Positions 50,879 to 60,341 of a stretch of DNA of 64,000 nucleotides are shown here, one piece after another (the first letter of the stretch is position 1; the number at the start of each line of letters is the position of its first letter). Source of the stretch: Chryseobacterium ginsenosidimutans (GTDB taxonomy: Bacteria; Bacteroidota; Bacteroidia; Flavobacteriales; Weeksellaceae); the NCBI RefSeq assembly GCF_030823405.1, contig NZ_JAUSXC010000001.1, positions 908,501 through 972,500 on the forward strand. Reading direction: 5' to 3'. The translations under genes and the position numbers were made by a program. A model generated the notes under the pieces. That model did not search any database, was not told the DNA's origin, and saw nothing but the letters and a program-made list of their open reading frames with translations.

Positions 50879-53374
50879 ATGATTCCAGGAAAAGATGCTA
50901 CTGTAGAGAAGGTTGATTCTCAAAAGGAAAAATACGGTTCCTTCGCTTTGTTTGATATTGAACATTTTTTGAGAAGGGTTCTGAAGAATTGGTATTGGTT
51001 TGTTTTTATGCTGTTTGTCGGGTATGCAATATCTTGGGTTTACGGCAAATATTACGCACAGAACATCTATGCATCCAATTTATCTTTAAGTGTTTCTAAT
51101 AATACATCGAGCTATTTTACTCCAAGTCAATCCATTAATTTTATTTGGGGACAGGGAGGAAATCAGGATGGAGTGTACTTAAAGAAAATGCTGTTATCGA
51201 GAACTCATAACGAGTTTTTGGTAAAAGAATTGAATCTTTTTGTAAATTATTCAACAAAAGGGGCTATAAAATCTACTTATTTGGATAAGGACGATTCTCC
51301 TGTTTTTTTAGAAATAGATAGAAAACATGCACAACAGGTTAATTATCCGATTACTCTGATTCCTAAAAACGGTAATACTTATCAAGTTGTTTTACCTGAA
51401 GAAGGACAGTCAACGAATTTGTATAGTTATGAAGCTGAAAGTTTTATAAATATTAATCCTTTTGAAAGGCCTGCTGATAAAGTAATAAAGCTGGGAGAGT
51501 GGTATACTTCTCCGAATTTAAGATTTAGATTGGTTGCAAATCCTGTTGCCACAAAAATTAAATTAAATAACATTATTGTCAATCTTAATACTGTTAATCA
51601 GGCGGTTGTTGATATTATTTCTACAGTAGCAGTAGATTTTGATAAAGAAATCAATACCATCATGATTATTTCTAAAAGCGGATATAATCTTAACAGTACA
51701 GTAAACTTCCTGAATATGTCTGTTAGTCAGCTTCAAAAAAGAAGACTTGCAGATAAAATAACTGTTGATAAAAATACAGATATTTATTTGCAGGAAAATC
51801 TTAACAAGATCAGGAAAAAATTAGATTCAAGTGCCAATGTCTTGAATTATATGAAAACTAACGAGAAGCTTTATGATATTAAAGACAGAGATGAGAAATC
51901 TTTATCTAAAATTAAAGATCTGGAATCCAAAAAAGCAGATATTGAGAGTAAATTAGTTTCACTAAATCAGATAAAACAAAGCCTGGAAGCTCAGAATTTT
52001 GAAAAAATGATCAGCACATCGGCTGCAGGTTTCCAAGACGGTATGTTTACGGCATCTGTTTCAGAATTGAAGGCATTATATCTTAAAAGAAGGGAGATGG
52101 CCTTGATTTATAAGCCGAATTCTGAACCGATGAAAGAGATCAACAGATTGATTGATGAAGCCAAAATAAGCTCAAATGGAGCATTAAGAAATTACTATTC
52201 CGGATATTATTCTGAAATCAATAAAATCAATCAGCAGGTTAATGATGCCAATTCAGATTTAGCCAGTTATCCTGAAAAAGAAAGGAGATATTTGGATGCG
52301 GAAAGAGGGTATAACATGATTGAAGCGACCTATAACAGTTTATTGGGAAGACAGAATGAAACACAGATGAGAATGGCTGCAAACCAATCTGATATCAGTG
52401 TGATTGACCCTGCTAAAAATGTGGGACAGCTACCAATCGGACCAAATATAAAGGCTACAAAAGCCGGTATTATCGGAGGTTTATTAATTTTACCATTATT
52501 ATTTATTTTACTTGGAGAATTCTTTGACAGTAAAATAAGAAGTATTAAAGAATTACTTAGTGCTACAAAAATACCATTGCTTGGTGTCATCGGAAATAAC
52601 AGCAACGAAAATATGCTTACAGTTCTGGATCAGCCTAAATCTTCAGTTTCAGAGGCTTTCAGGGGAATCAGAGCAAATGTAAGGTTCTTGTCCGGTGAAA
52701 ATGAAGACAGTAAAGTTATTTTGATAACGTCTTCCGTTGGAGGGGAAGGAAAAACATATGTTTCGATCAATTTGGCATCAGTTCTTGGCCTAAGTGATAA
52801 AAAGACCATTCTTTTGGGAATGGATCTAAGAAAACCTAAAATTTTCGGAGATTTTAAAATTGATAATAAATACGGTATTTCGAATTACCTTACAGGTGAA
52901 GTAGAAATGAATCAGATTATCAATAAAACAAGAATTCCAAATCTTGATGTAGCAACTTCAGGGCCTATCCCACCCAATCCTTCGGAGCTTTTGATGAGCG
53001 AAAGAAATATTAAGTTTATTGAGGATCTTAAAAAGCTGTATGATTTTATCATTATCGATTCTCCACCGGTAGGCTTGGTTGCAGATTCTTATGAACTGAT
53101 GAAATATTCTGATGCCAATATCTATGTTGTTCGTCATGAATACACAGAAAAATATATGCTGAAAATGATCACTGAGAAATATCATAACTCAGAAATCGAT
53201 CATTTAGGACTTGTTTATAATGACTATAATACCAATCAGGGCTACGGTTATGGCTACGGTTACGGCTATGGTTACGGTTATGGTTACGGTTATTTTGATG
53301 AGGATAAAAATTATAAAGAACCATTGTTGATAAGAATTAGGAATAAAGTACAGTTAATATTCAATAAAAAATAA
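50879..53374 (+). CDS. Polysaccharide co-polymerase / tyrosine autokinase (Wzc-like)
   Basis: This inner-membrane protein of 831 residues has a Wzz domain between two membrane helices (about residues 36-55 and 532-550) with a coiled-coil region (about 300-480). A cytoplasmic BY-kinase domain follows, with Walker A SSVGGEGKTY (Lys625), MDLRKP and DFIIIDSPP. The tyrosine cluster that such kinases autophosphorylate is here a run of nine Gly-Tyr pairs (about residues 788-805), followed by a short basic tail. It controls chain length and export together with the Wza-like protein. No phosphatase gene is seen next to it. Confidence 0.93.
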   Translation: MIPGKDATVEKVDSQKEKYGSFALFDIEHFLRRVLKNWYWFVFMLFVGYAISWVYGKYYAQNIYASNLSLSVSNNTSSYFTPSQSINFIWGQGGNQDGVYLKKMLLSRTHNEFLVKELNLFVNYSTKGAIKSTYLDKDDSPVFLEIDRKHAQQVNYPITLIPKNGNTYQVVLPEEGQSTNLYSYEAESFININPFERPADKVIKLGEWYTSPNLRFRLVANPVATKIKLNNIIVNLNTVNQAVVDIISTVAVDFDKEINTIMIISKSGYNLNSTVNFLNMSVSQLQKRRLADKITVDKNTDIYLQENLNKIRKKLDSSANVLNYMKTNEKLYDIKDRDEKSLSKIKDLESKKADIESKLVSLNQIKQSLEAQNFEKMISTSAAGFQDGMFTASVSELKALYLKRREMALIYKPNSEPMKEINRLIDEAKISSNGALRNYYSGYYSEINKINQQVNDANSDLASYPEKERRYLDAERGYNMIEATYNSLLGRQNETQMRMAANQSDISVIDPAKNVGQLPIGPNIKATKAGIIGGLLILPLLFILLGEFFDSKIRSIKELLSATKIPLLGVIGNNSNENMLTVLDQPKSSVSEAFRGIRANVRFLSGENEDSKVILITSSVGGEGKTYVSINLASVLGLSDKKTILLGMDLRKPKIFGDFKIDNKYGISNYLTGEVEMNQIINKTRIPNLDVATSGPIPPNPSELLMSERNIKFIEDLKKLYDFIIIDSPPVGLVADSYELMKYSDANIYVVRHEYTEKYMLKMITEKYHNSEIDHLGLVYNDYNTNQGYGYGYGYGYGYGYGYGYFDEDKNYKEPLLIRIRNKVQLIFNKK
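53240..53293 (+). repeat. 6-bp microsatellite coding for nine Gly-Tyr pairs
   Basis: GGYTAY hexamers are repeated nine times without interruption inside the kinase gene. Third-position choices alternate (GGCTAC, GGTTAT, GGTTAC). Length change by slippage would keep the frame and alter the number of phosphorylatable tyrosines. Confidence 0.9.
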
Positions 53375-53381
53375 TACATTT

Positions 53382-53404
53382 AAGCCCTCATTTAATGGGG
53401 GTTT
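53382..53404 (+). terminator. Probable terminator after the tyrosine kinase gene
   Basis: A nine-bp stem (AAGCCCTCA/TGGGGGTTT, two G-T pairs) with a five-base loop lies seven bases after the stop. The T-run is short. Confidence 0.5.
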
Positions 53405-53538
53405 ATTATATGGATGATAATTTTGAATCTATTAAAAAAAGAATAATTTAGCGAGTTTATCGTTTACTTTATAACAAATTATGTTTTTTTGTTTATTTTT
53501 AACTAAACATTAAGATTATCATTAATATAAAAATGTTT

Positions 53539-53546
53539 TATATTTG
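53539..53546 (+). promoter_or_regulatory. Candidate -7 element (TATATTTG)
   Basis: TATATTTGC lies 42 bases ahead of the DUF6089 ATG. It also shows that the TTG start 15 codons upstream of that ATG is not credible, because the TTG is part of the promoter. Confidence 0.5.
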
Positions 53547-53588
53547 CAAAAATTAAATTTTAAAATAACCATAAATCCATATTCTTTT

Positions 53589-54482
53589 ATGAATAGAAAA
53601 TTATTGTTTAGCTTCCTTGCCGCTCTAGGAACTGTGGTAAGTGTTAAAGCTCAAAGAAACGAACTGGGAGTTCGTCTAGGTATGAGTAACCTAGTTGGGG
53701 ATATAGGGAGAACGAATTATATTTTACAAAAGCCATTGGATTTAAGTAAAGCGTCGGACTGGGGAGTTCCGTTTTATGGAGGTATTTTATATAGATTTAA
53801 TTTTAATCCTCATCAGACAGTAAGGTTAGATCTGGGATACAACCAAATTCAGTTCAGCGATAAGGTTGCTAAAGAAGAGTATAGACAAAATAGAAATGCA
53901 TACGGGAAAAATAATGTTTACGAAGCAAGTTTAATGTTCGAATATAATTTCTTCCCTGTAAATAATGAGCAGAAAGGTATGCTAAGCCCATATATTTTTG
54001 GTGGGGTTGGCGCTTTAATGTTTGATGCTCCTAAAGCCACTATGATAAACGACTTTAGAAGAGATGCTGATGGTGTTGCTCAGGCTCCTATCAATGAACT
54101 TGACTTTACAACTACAGCCGTATATACGACAGGGAAAAAGACAACCATGCATATTCCTTTTGGAGTAGGTTTAAAATATAAATTTAATTATAGCTGGGCA
54201 ATCTTCGCAGAAGCTACATTCAGATATACTCTGACCGATCAGCTGGATTACAGCAAGGTTCTGAGCAAAGATGTGGTCTCTACTTACAACGGAGATATTT
54301 TAAGCCCTATTACAGGAGGTTCGTTGCTTCAGACAGACGCTTACTATGTCGTGTCTAAAGAAAGAGAAGCAGCGATTATTGGAGAAAGAAATATTGGAGA
54401 TCTTAAATCTAAGGATTGGATGAATACCGTAAGCTTAGGGCTGACATATTCATTTGGAAGACCTCCATGTTATTGTGATTAA
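53589..54482 (+). CDS. DUF6089 family outer-membrane beta-barrel-like protein
   Basis: This protein of 297 residues has a signal peptide (MNRKLLFSFLAALGTVVSVKA) and alternating strands typical of a small outer-membrane barrel (for example VRLDLGYNQIQ and YIFGGVGALMF). The GMSNLVGDIGRTNY segment near the N-terminus marks the Bacteroidetes DUF6089 family found immediately upstream of uppS and bamA. The frame extends further upstream only from a TTG inside a promoter element, so the ATG is chosen. Function is not known; a role in envelope assembly is suggested by its neighbours. Confidence 0.88.
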   Translation: MNRKLLFSFLAALGTVVSVKAQRNELGVRLGMSNLVGDIGRTNYILQKPLDLSKASDWGVPFYGGILYRFNFNPHQTVRLDLGYNQIQFSDKVAKEEYRQNRNAYGKNNVYEASLMFEYNFFPVNNEQKGMLSPYIFGGVGALMFDAPKATMINDFRRDADGVAQAPINELDFTTTAVYTTGKKTTMHIPFGVGLKYKFNYSWAIFAEATFRYTLTDQLDYSKVLSKDVVSTYNGDILSPITGGSLLQTDAYYVVSKEREAAIIGERNIGDLKSKDWMNTVSLGLTYSFGRPPCYCD

Positions 54483-54483
54483 T

Positions 54484-55233
54484 ATGTCATTGATAAAAGA
54501 TAAAATAGATACTGAGAATTTACCAAAACATGTTGCTATCATCATGGATGGTAATGGAAGATGGGCAAAGTCTCGTGGCAAGCAAAGAACTTTTGGTCAC
54601 AAGAATGCCATTGATGCGGTAAGGAATGCCATTAATGCATGTAATGAAATACATATTCCATACTTAACGCTTTATACCTTTTCTTCGGAAAACTGGAGCC
54701 GTCCTGTAGAAGAAGTAAATACTTTAATGAATTTACTTGTAGAAACTTTATTGCTTGAGGCGGAAGAAATTTTCAGTAAAGGGTTAAGAATGCACGTGAT
54801 CGGGAATCTTGAAAAATTGCCCTCACTTGTAAAAGACCAGCTCCTTCGGGTGGTGGAATTAACAAAAGAAAACACAAAAGGTAATTTGGTATTGGCGATC
54901 AGCTATGGTTCGCAAAATGAGATACTGAATGCCGTAAAAAGTATTAGCGAAGACGTAAAGGAAGGTAAAGTGGATGTAGAGAATATTGATGAAAAATTAT
55001 TCGAAAACTATCTGTATACCAAAGATTTCCCACCCGTTGATTTACTAATCAGAACAAGTGGAGAAACAAGAATCAGTAATTTCCTCCTTTGGCAGATTGC
55101 TTATGCAGAACTGCAGTTTTTAAATGTTCTATGGCCGGATTTTACAAAAGATATTTTCTTTCAGTGTATTGTTGATTATCAAAACAAAGAAAGAAGATTC
55201 GGGATGACCGGAGAACAAATAAAGATCCAGTAA
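54484..55233 (+). CDS. uppS: Undecaprenyl diphosphate synthase
   Basis: This cis-prenyltransferase of 249 residues makes the C55 lipid carrier for peptidoglycan and polysaccharides. The signature MDGNGRWAK is at residues 21-29 with catalytic Asp22; TLYTFSSENWSRP and the C-terminal LLIRTSGETRISNFLLWQ segment are intact. The ATG one base after the DUF6089 stop is used in preference to a TTG inside that gene. The product is required by the priming transferase encoded 5 kb upstream. Confidence 0.96.
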   Translation: MSLIKDKIDTENLPKHVAIIMDGNGRWAKSRGKQRTFGHKNAIDAVRNAINACNEIHIPYLTLYTFSSENWSRPVEEVNTLMNLLVETLLLEAEEIFSKGLRMHVIGNLEKLPSLVKDQLLRVVELTKENTKGNLVLAISYGSQNEILNAVKSISEDVKEGKVDVENIDEKLFENYLYTKDFPPVDLLIRTSGETRISNFLLWQIAYAELQFLNVLWPDFTKDIFFQCIVDYQNKERRFGMTGEQIKIQ

Positions 55234-55262
55234 ATTTTTAAGAAAAGAAAGACTACGATAAA

Positions 55263-57800
55263 ATGAAGTTTAGACTATTACCCATCATTATGTTTGTTGC
55301 TTCTGCACATTTTTATGGACAGGTAACTCCACAGGACAGCACGCAGGTGAGCAATTCTGTACACGCAGAAAACCAAGCCGGAACATACACATTGAAAGAC
55401 ATCGTTGTAGATGGGGTTAAAAAATATACGCCGGCTCAGATTCTGAGATTTACAGGTTTATCCAAAGGAGAAACTGTAGATATTCCGGGACAGAAAATCA
55501 GTAACGCTGTAAAAAAGCTTTGGGACACACAATCCTTTTCGGAGGTCGAAGTGTATGTTCAGAGTATTGAAGGCGAAACGATTATCTTAAAATTTTACTT
55601 ACAGGATCTGAAAGACCTTGGTGAGGTGAAATTCACAGGTAAAGGGATTGGTAAATCTAAAAATGAGAAGATGGCTAAAGATAACAATCTGAAGCCGGGA
55701 ACTAAAATTACTCAAAATTTAGTTTCAAGTCTTAAAACAAATATCCCTAAAGATTTTGTTAAAAAAGGATTTGCAGATGCTAAAATCACGATCCAGGATA
55801 AAGTAAATGCTGGTGATCCTAATTTGGTTGACTGGACAATAAACGTGGATAAAGGTAAAAGAGTAAAAATCGATCATATTGAATTCGAAGGAAATCAATC
55901 TGTTACCGATAGAAAACTTAGAAAAAAAGCCTTTAAAGAAACTAAGCAAAAAAGATTTGGCATCGGCGGAATCCTGAAATCTTCAAAATTCATTGAAGAT
56001 AAATATCAGGAAGACAAGCAGAATCTTATCAACTACTATAACTCTATGGGATATAGAGATGCTGCAATTGTTTCAGATTCTGTTTGGAGAAACAAAAGAA
56101 ACAATTACGAAATCAATGTAAAACTTAAAGAAGGTAAGCAATATTACATCGGTGATATTACATTTACCGGGAATACAGTTTTTGCTACAGATTATCTGCA
56201 AAGACTTTTAGGGTATAAAAAAGGGGAGATCTATGATGCAGTAGGTTTCAATAAAAAAGTTGGTGAAGACGGAGGTAAGGAAGATGATTCTGATATTAAG
56301 TCTATTTATATGAACAACGGTTACCTTTTCTCAAATGTAACACCTGTTGAAAAATCTGTAAACGGAGACAAAATCAATCTTGAAATCCGTATCAACGAAG
56401 GAGAAAAAGCAACTTGGAACAGAGTAACTTGGGAAGGAAATACAACCACCCATGACCATGTAATTCTTAGAGCTTTAAGAACGAAACCAGGAAACCTTTT
56501 TGCTAAAGGTGATATTAAAAGAACATATTTCGATTTAGCAGGGATGTCATTCTTTGATCCACAGCAGGTAGGTCAGGACATTCAGCCTAATCAGCAGGAT
56601 AATACAGTTGATATTAATTGGAAATTGGTTGAGAAAGGTTCTTCGCAGGTTCAGTTGCAGGCTGGTTACGGTGGTAACAGTTTCATCGGGACATTGGGAT
56701 TAACATTCAATAACTTCTCATTGAAAAATTTCCTTAAGTTTAAAGATTTTAAACCTGTTCCTCAAGGTGACGGACAAACGTTGTCTCTTCAGGCTCAGGC
56801 AGGACAATATTTCCAAAACTATGGAGTTTCATTTACTGAACCTTGGTTGTTTGGAACAAGACCTACAGCTCTTTCTGTAAGTTTAAACAACTCAAGAGTA
56901 AAATATTCTGATGCTTATGGAACAGCTCAAAAATTAAATATTTTCTCCGCTTCAGTTGGTTTAAACAGATTATTGAGATGGCCGGATGATTATTTCTCAT
57001 TATATACAGGTCTTCAATATCAGAAGTATGACTTCAAAAATTATCCTTTCCAGTTCGGAGATGCTACAGAATATTACGGTTCTGCAAACAACTTAAGTAT
57101 CAATTTAGGTTTAAGCAGAAACTCGGCAGGTATCGACCCGATTTTCCCGACAACAGGTTCAAATTTAGACCTATCGGTGAAATTCACACTTCCTTATTCA
57201 GCGTTTAGTAATAAAGATTACTCTACAATGAGCCCTACGGAAAAATATAAGTGGATGGAATTTTACAAAGTGAAGTTCAAAGCTGATGTTTACAACGAAA
57301 TTGTTGGAAAATTGGTTTTAAGATCTTCTGCTGAAATGGGATTCATGGATGGATATAACAAAAACTTAGGAGCTCCGCCATTTGAAAGATTCTATGTAGG
57401 TGGTACCGGTCTATTTGGAGGTAGATATGATGGTAGAGAATTGATTCCGTTAAGAGGTTATGAGAATGCCTCTACATATGGAGGAACTTCTGAAGATATC
57501 ACTCCTACAGGGGGAGGTACTATTTATAACAGATTTACGTTAGAATTAAGATACCCGATTTCACTAAATCAAACTGCAAAAATTTATGCATTAACTTTTG
57601 CTGAAGGAGGTAACGTATGGAATTCTTGGGGAAGCTATAATCCATTCCAGTTGAAAAGATCAGTAGGTGTTGGTGTAAGAGTTTATATGGGAGCATTTGG
57701 TCTTATTGGATTTGACTTTGCTTACGGATTCGACAAAACAGTTACAGGAACTGAGCCTTCTGGATGGAAGACACACTTCTTGATGAACCAATCATTATAA
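55263..57800 (+). CDS. bamA: Outer membrane protein assembly factor BamA
   Basis: This Omp85 protein of 845 residues has a signal peptide, an N-terminal series of POTRA domains (about residues 40-430) and a C-terminal 16-strand barrel (about 440-845). The barrel carries the GGTGLFGGRYDGRELIPLRG region, which resembles the conserved VRGF/Y loop. It ends with an acidic-aromatic strand (KTHFLMNQSL). It inserts beta-barrel proteins in the outer membrane. Neighbouring Skp-like genes fit the usual bamA-skp pairing. Confidence 0.95.
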   Translation: MKFRLLPIIMFVASAHFYGQVTPQDSTQVSNSVHAENQAGTYTLKDIVVDGVKKYTPAQILRFTGLSKGETVDIPGQKISNAVKKLWDTQSFSEVEVYVQSIEGETIILKFYLQDLKDLGEVKFTGKGIGKSKNEKMAKDNNLKPGTKITQNLVSSLKTNIPKDFVKKGFADAKITIQDKVNAGDPNLVDWTINVDKGKRVKIDHIEFEGNQSVTDRKLRKKAFKETKQKRFGIGGILKSSKFIEDKYQEDKQNLINYYNSMGYRDAAIVSDSVWRNKRNNYEINVKLKEGKQYYIGDITFTGNTVFATDYLQRLLGYKKGEIYDAVGFNKKVGEDGGKEDDSDIKSIYMNNGYLFSNVTPVEKSVNGDKINLEIRINEGEKATWNRVTWEGNTTTHDHVILRALRTKPGNLFAKGDIKRTYFDLAGMSFFDPQQVGQDIQPNQQDNTVDINWKLVEKGSSQVQLQAGYGGNSFIGTLGLTFNNFSLKNFLKFKDFKPVPQGDGQTLSLQAQAGQYFQNYGVSFTEPWLFGTRPTALSVSLNNSRVKYSDAYGTAQKLNIFSASVGLNRLLRWPDDYFSLYTGLQYQKYDFKNYPFQFGDATEYYGSANNLSINLGLSRNSAGIDPIFPTTGSNLDLSVKFTLPYSAFSNKDYSTMSPTEKYKWMEFYKVKFKADVYNEIVGKLVLRSSAEMGFMDGYNKNLGAPPFERFYVGGTGLFGGRYDGRELIPLRGYENASTYGGTSEDITPTGGGTIYNRFTLELRYPISLNQTAKIYALTFAEGGNVWNSWGSYNPFQLKRSVGVGVRVYMGAFGLIGFDFAYGFDKTVTGTEPSGWKTHFLMNQSL

Positions 57801-57808
57801 TTCACAAT

Positions 57809-58354
57809 ATGAAAAATTTTAGAATTGTTTTCTCGTTCATATTATTCTTGCTTTTTGGTCTAAGTAATGCCCAAAAAGTGGGGGTTGTAGATACCGATTA
57901 TATTTTGAATAAAATGCCTCAATATAAAGAAGCAGAAGCAAGGCTAAATTCACAGATTGACACTTGGCAGTCCGAACTTCAGAATTTACAGTCGGAATAC
58001 GAACGTAAAAGATCTGCTTTTGAAAGTGAGAAAGTACTTTTAATTGGCGATCAGCTGAAGCTTAGAGAAAAAGAAGTAATGGATTTGGAAAAAAATATCA
58101 AAACCACTACAAGTTTACGTTTCGGAGCTACCGGTGAAATTAAAAAACTGAGAACAAATCTTGTTCAGCCTTTCCAAGATCAGATCTGGGGTGCAATTAA
58201 AACGATGGCTGAAAAGAATGGAGTGGGCATAGTTCTTGATAATACAAGCAACAATGTACTCTTCCTTCAAAAAAGATTTGATTATTCAGACAAAGTATTA
58301 GACATCTTATTAAAGGATACCGATAAAAAAGAAAAAACTAAGACCAAAAAATAA
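57809..58354 (+). CDS. OmpH/Skp family periplasmic chaperone, first copy
   Basis: This protein of 181 residues has a signal peptide (about residues 1-21, ending LSNA) and a long coiled coil (about 45-115) of the Skp/OmpH fold. VGVVDTDYILNKMPQYKEAE is the typical start of the mature protein. It is expected to hold unfolded outer-membrane proteins for BamA. The ATG eight bases after the bamA stop is chosen; the longer frame starts inside bamA. Confidence 0.92.
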   Translation: MKNFRIVFSFILFLLFGLSNAQKVGVVDTDYILNKMPQYKEAEARLNSQIDTWQSELQNLQSEYERKRSAFESEKVLLIGDQLKLREKEVMDLEKNIKTTTSLRFGATGEIKKLRTNLVQPFQDQIWGAIKTMAEKNGVGIVLDNTSNNVLFLQKRFDYSDKVLDILLKDTDKKEKTKTKK

Positions 58355-58369
58355 AAGTTTAACTTTTAT
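58351..58369 (+). terminator. Weak hairpin between the two Skp-like genes
   Basis: ATAAAAG and CTTTTAT flank a five-base loop just at the stop codon of the first Skp-like gene. There is no T-run, so partial termination or transcript processing is possible at most. Confidence 0.3.
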
Positions 58370-58415
58370 TAAATTTACAGATCTAAAAACAAATTAAATT
58401 ATTTATTTACCAATT

Positions 58416-58919
58416 ATGAAAAAATTAAGTGTAGTATTTGCAGCGGTAATGATGGTTGTATCGGTAGGTATGGCAAAAGCTCAAAAAATTGCTACTTTAG
58501 ACGTTATAGGTGTTCTTAATGCAATGCCTGAAAAGAAAAAAGCCGATACTGATCTTAAAGCCTTCTTAGATGCTAAACAAGCTGAAATCAAGAAAAAAGC
58601 AGATGCAGGACAAGCAAAATTGAAACTGTATTCTGAAGAAGCGCCTAAGAAATCTGCTGAAGAAAATAAAGCTAGAGAAGGTGAATTAGCAAAAATGCAG
58701 GAAGAAATTCAGCAAATGAATGACAAAGCTCAAAAAGATTTTGTTGCTAAGCAAGATCTTGCTTACGAACCGATAGAGAAAAAGTTAAATGAGGCCGTTT
58801 CTAAAGTGGCTAAAGCAAACGGATATGACTATATCATGGATGCTAACTCTTCTGCTTTCGTATTCAAAGGTGGTCCTGATGCGACTCCAGCTGTGAAAAA
58901 AGAACTAGGTGTTCAATAA
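58416..58919 (+). CDS. OmpH/Skp family periplasmic chaperone, second copy
   Basis: This protein of 167 residues has a signal peptide (MKKLSVVFAAVMMVVSVGMA), then KIATLDVIGVLNAMPEKKKA and a charged coiled-coil segment (about residues 50-115). It is a diverged paralogue of the gene 61 bases upstream. Tandem skp genes after bamA are common in this phylum. Confidence 0.93.
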   Translation: MKKLSVVFAAVMMVVSVGMAKAQKIATLDVIGVLNAMPEKKKADTDLKAFLDAKQAEIKKKADAGQAKLKLYSEEAPKKSAEENKAREGELAKMQEEIQQMNDKAQKDFVAKQDLAYEPIEKKLNEAVSKVAKANGYDYIMDANSSAFVFKGGPDATPAVKKELGVQ

Positions 58920-58949
58920 TTTTTAGAAATTAACAAACATTTATAAAAT

Positions 58950-58977
58950 AACCATCTCTCATCGGGGTGGTTTTTTT
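58950..58977 (+). terminator. Terminator after the second Skp-like gene
   Basis: A nine-bp stem (AACCATCTC/GGGGTGGTT with two G-T pairs) and a five-base loop are followed by a T-run that runs directly into the next gene's promoter. Confidence 0.75.
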
Positions 58978-58984
58978 ATTTTTG
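58977..58984 (+). promoter_or_regulatory. -7 element (TATTTTTG) four bases from a start codon
   Basis: TATTTTTGC ends four bases before the thioesterase ATG. If used, transcription would begin at or inside the start codon, giving a leaderless mRNA. The element shares bases with the preceding terminator's T-run. Confidence 0.5.
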
Positions 58985-58988
58985 CAAA

Positions 58989-59474
58989 ATGGAAAAAGAA
59001 GTATCAACCACGGTTAAGGTCAGATTCAGCGACTGCGATCCGATTGGTCATTTAAATAATGTGAAATATCTGGATTACATGTTCAATGCCAGAGAAGATC
59101 ATGTGGAAACATTTTATGGTTTCACGTATGAAGAATACACAAAGTTGACTGGCTGTACCTGGATTGCGATTCAAAACGAAATTGCATATCTGAAAGAAGT
59201 AAGATACAATACCTCGGTTGTGATCAGCAGCAAAACCATCGAAGTTCAGGATAGAACTGCAAAAGTTGAAATACTGATGAAAAGCTTGGATGAAAGAACA
59301 ATTCATGCAGTTTTGTGGGTGACGATTATTTATTTTAATGTTAAAACAAGAAAATCCGAAGTGCATCCGGAAGATATCAAAGGAACATTCAACAAATTTT
59401 ATGTAGATTTGGAACAGAAAGACTTCCAGTCAAGAGTTAAATTTTTAAGATCACAAAACGCAAAAAACTCATGA
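58989..59474 (+). CDS. Acyl-CoA thioesterase (4HBT hotdog)
   Basis: This hotdog protein of 161 residues has the 4HBT signature RFSDCDPIGHLNNVKYLDYM, with the catalytic Asp in the SDCDPIGH segment. It should hydrolyse acyl-CoA or acyl-ACP thioesters in the cytoplasm; its substrate is not evident. The stop overlaps the rfbD start by four bases (ATGA), so the two are coupled, though no functional link is obvious. Confidence 0.88.
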   Translation: MEKEVSTTVKVRFSDCDPIGHLNNVKYLDYMFNAREDHVETFYGFTYEEYTKLTGCTWIAIQNEIAYLKEVRYNTSVVISSKTIEVQDRTAKVEILMKSLDERTIHAVLWVTIIYFNVKTRKSEVHPEDIKGTFNKFYVDLEQKDFQSRVKFLRSQNAKNS

Positions 59475-60340
59475 AAAAAATACTAGTGGTAGGGGCAAAC
59501 GGCCAATTAGGAAACTGTATCAGAAAAATTGCTCCCGATTTTGAACTGGATTACGAATTTATTTTTACAGATTCTCAAACCTTAGATATTACAAATGAAG
59601 ATCAGATAAAAAATTTCTTTTCTGAAAACAAACCGGAGTTTTGTATCAACGCATCAGCTTATACTGCGGTAGACCTTGCTGAGAAAGAGAAGGAAAAGGC
59701 ATTTGCTGTAAATGCTGAAGGTGTTGCTAATCTTGCGCAGGCTTGTGCAGATTTTAAAACAATTTTAATTCATGTTTCTACAGATTATGTTTTTGATGGT
59801 GAAACCAATTTGTGTTATTCAGAAGATGATTTTACAAACCCGATCGGAGTTTATGGAGAATCAAAATTGAAAGGGGAAGAACAGGCTTTAGAAATAAATC
59901 CCAATACAGTTATTCTGAGAACTTCTTGGTTGTATTCTGAGTTCAATAAAAATTTTGTGAAAACAATGTTGAATCTTTTCTCGCAAAAAGAAGAATTAGG
60001 AATTGTTGCCGATCAATTCGGACAGCCGACCAATGCAAATGATCTTGCTGAAGCAATCATGGATATTATTGAAACATCACAAAAAACTTTCGGCATTTTC
60101 CACTTTTCAAATTATCCCGAAACAACATGGTTTGAATTTGCGGAAAAAATCGCTGAGTTTTCAAAATCTTCAGTTAAATTAAATCAATTAACAACCGAAC
60201 AATATCCAACTCCGGCAAAAAGACCGAAAAGAAGTACAATGTGTCTCGATAAAATTGAAGAAATTTATAAAATAGAACCCAAACACTGGGAAAACAGTCT
60301 TGAAGAATGTGTAAATATTCTACACAATAATATATTATAG
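59471..60340 (+). CDS. rfbD: dTDP-4-dehydrorhamnose reductase
   Basis: This NAD(P)-dependent SDR-type reductase of 289 residues makes dTDP-L-rhamnose in the last step. GANGQLGNC is the cofactor loop (residues 8-16). STDYVFDG, the Tyr-x3-Lys in VYGESKLKGE, and LRTSWLYSE are family motifs. Length is normal. The other rfb genes are not in the window. Confidence 0.94.
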   Translation: MKKILVVGANGQLGNCIRKIAPDFELDYEFIFTDSQTLDITNEDQIKNFFSENKPEFCINASAYTAVDLAEKEKEKAFAVNAEGVANLAQACADFKTILIHVSTDYVFDGETNLCYSEDDFTNPIGVYGESKLKGEEQALEINPNTVILRTSWLYSEFNKNFVKTMLNLFSQKEELGIVADQFGQPTNANDLAEAIMDIIETSQKTFGIFHFSNYPETTWFEFAEKIAEFSKSSVKLNQLTTEQYPTPAKRPKRSTMCLDKIEEIYKIEPKHWENSLEECVNILHNNIL

Positions 60341-60341
60341 A

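Noticed and set aside
53544..53588. Upstream TTG start for the DUF6089 protein.
   Set aside because: The TTG belongs to a -7 promoter element, and the signal peptide begins at the later ATG.
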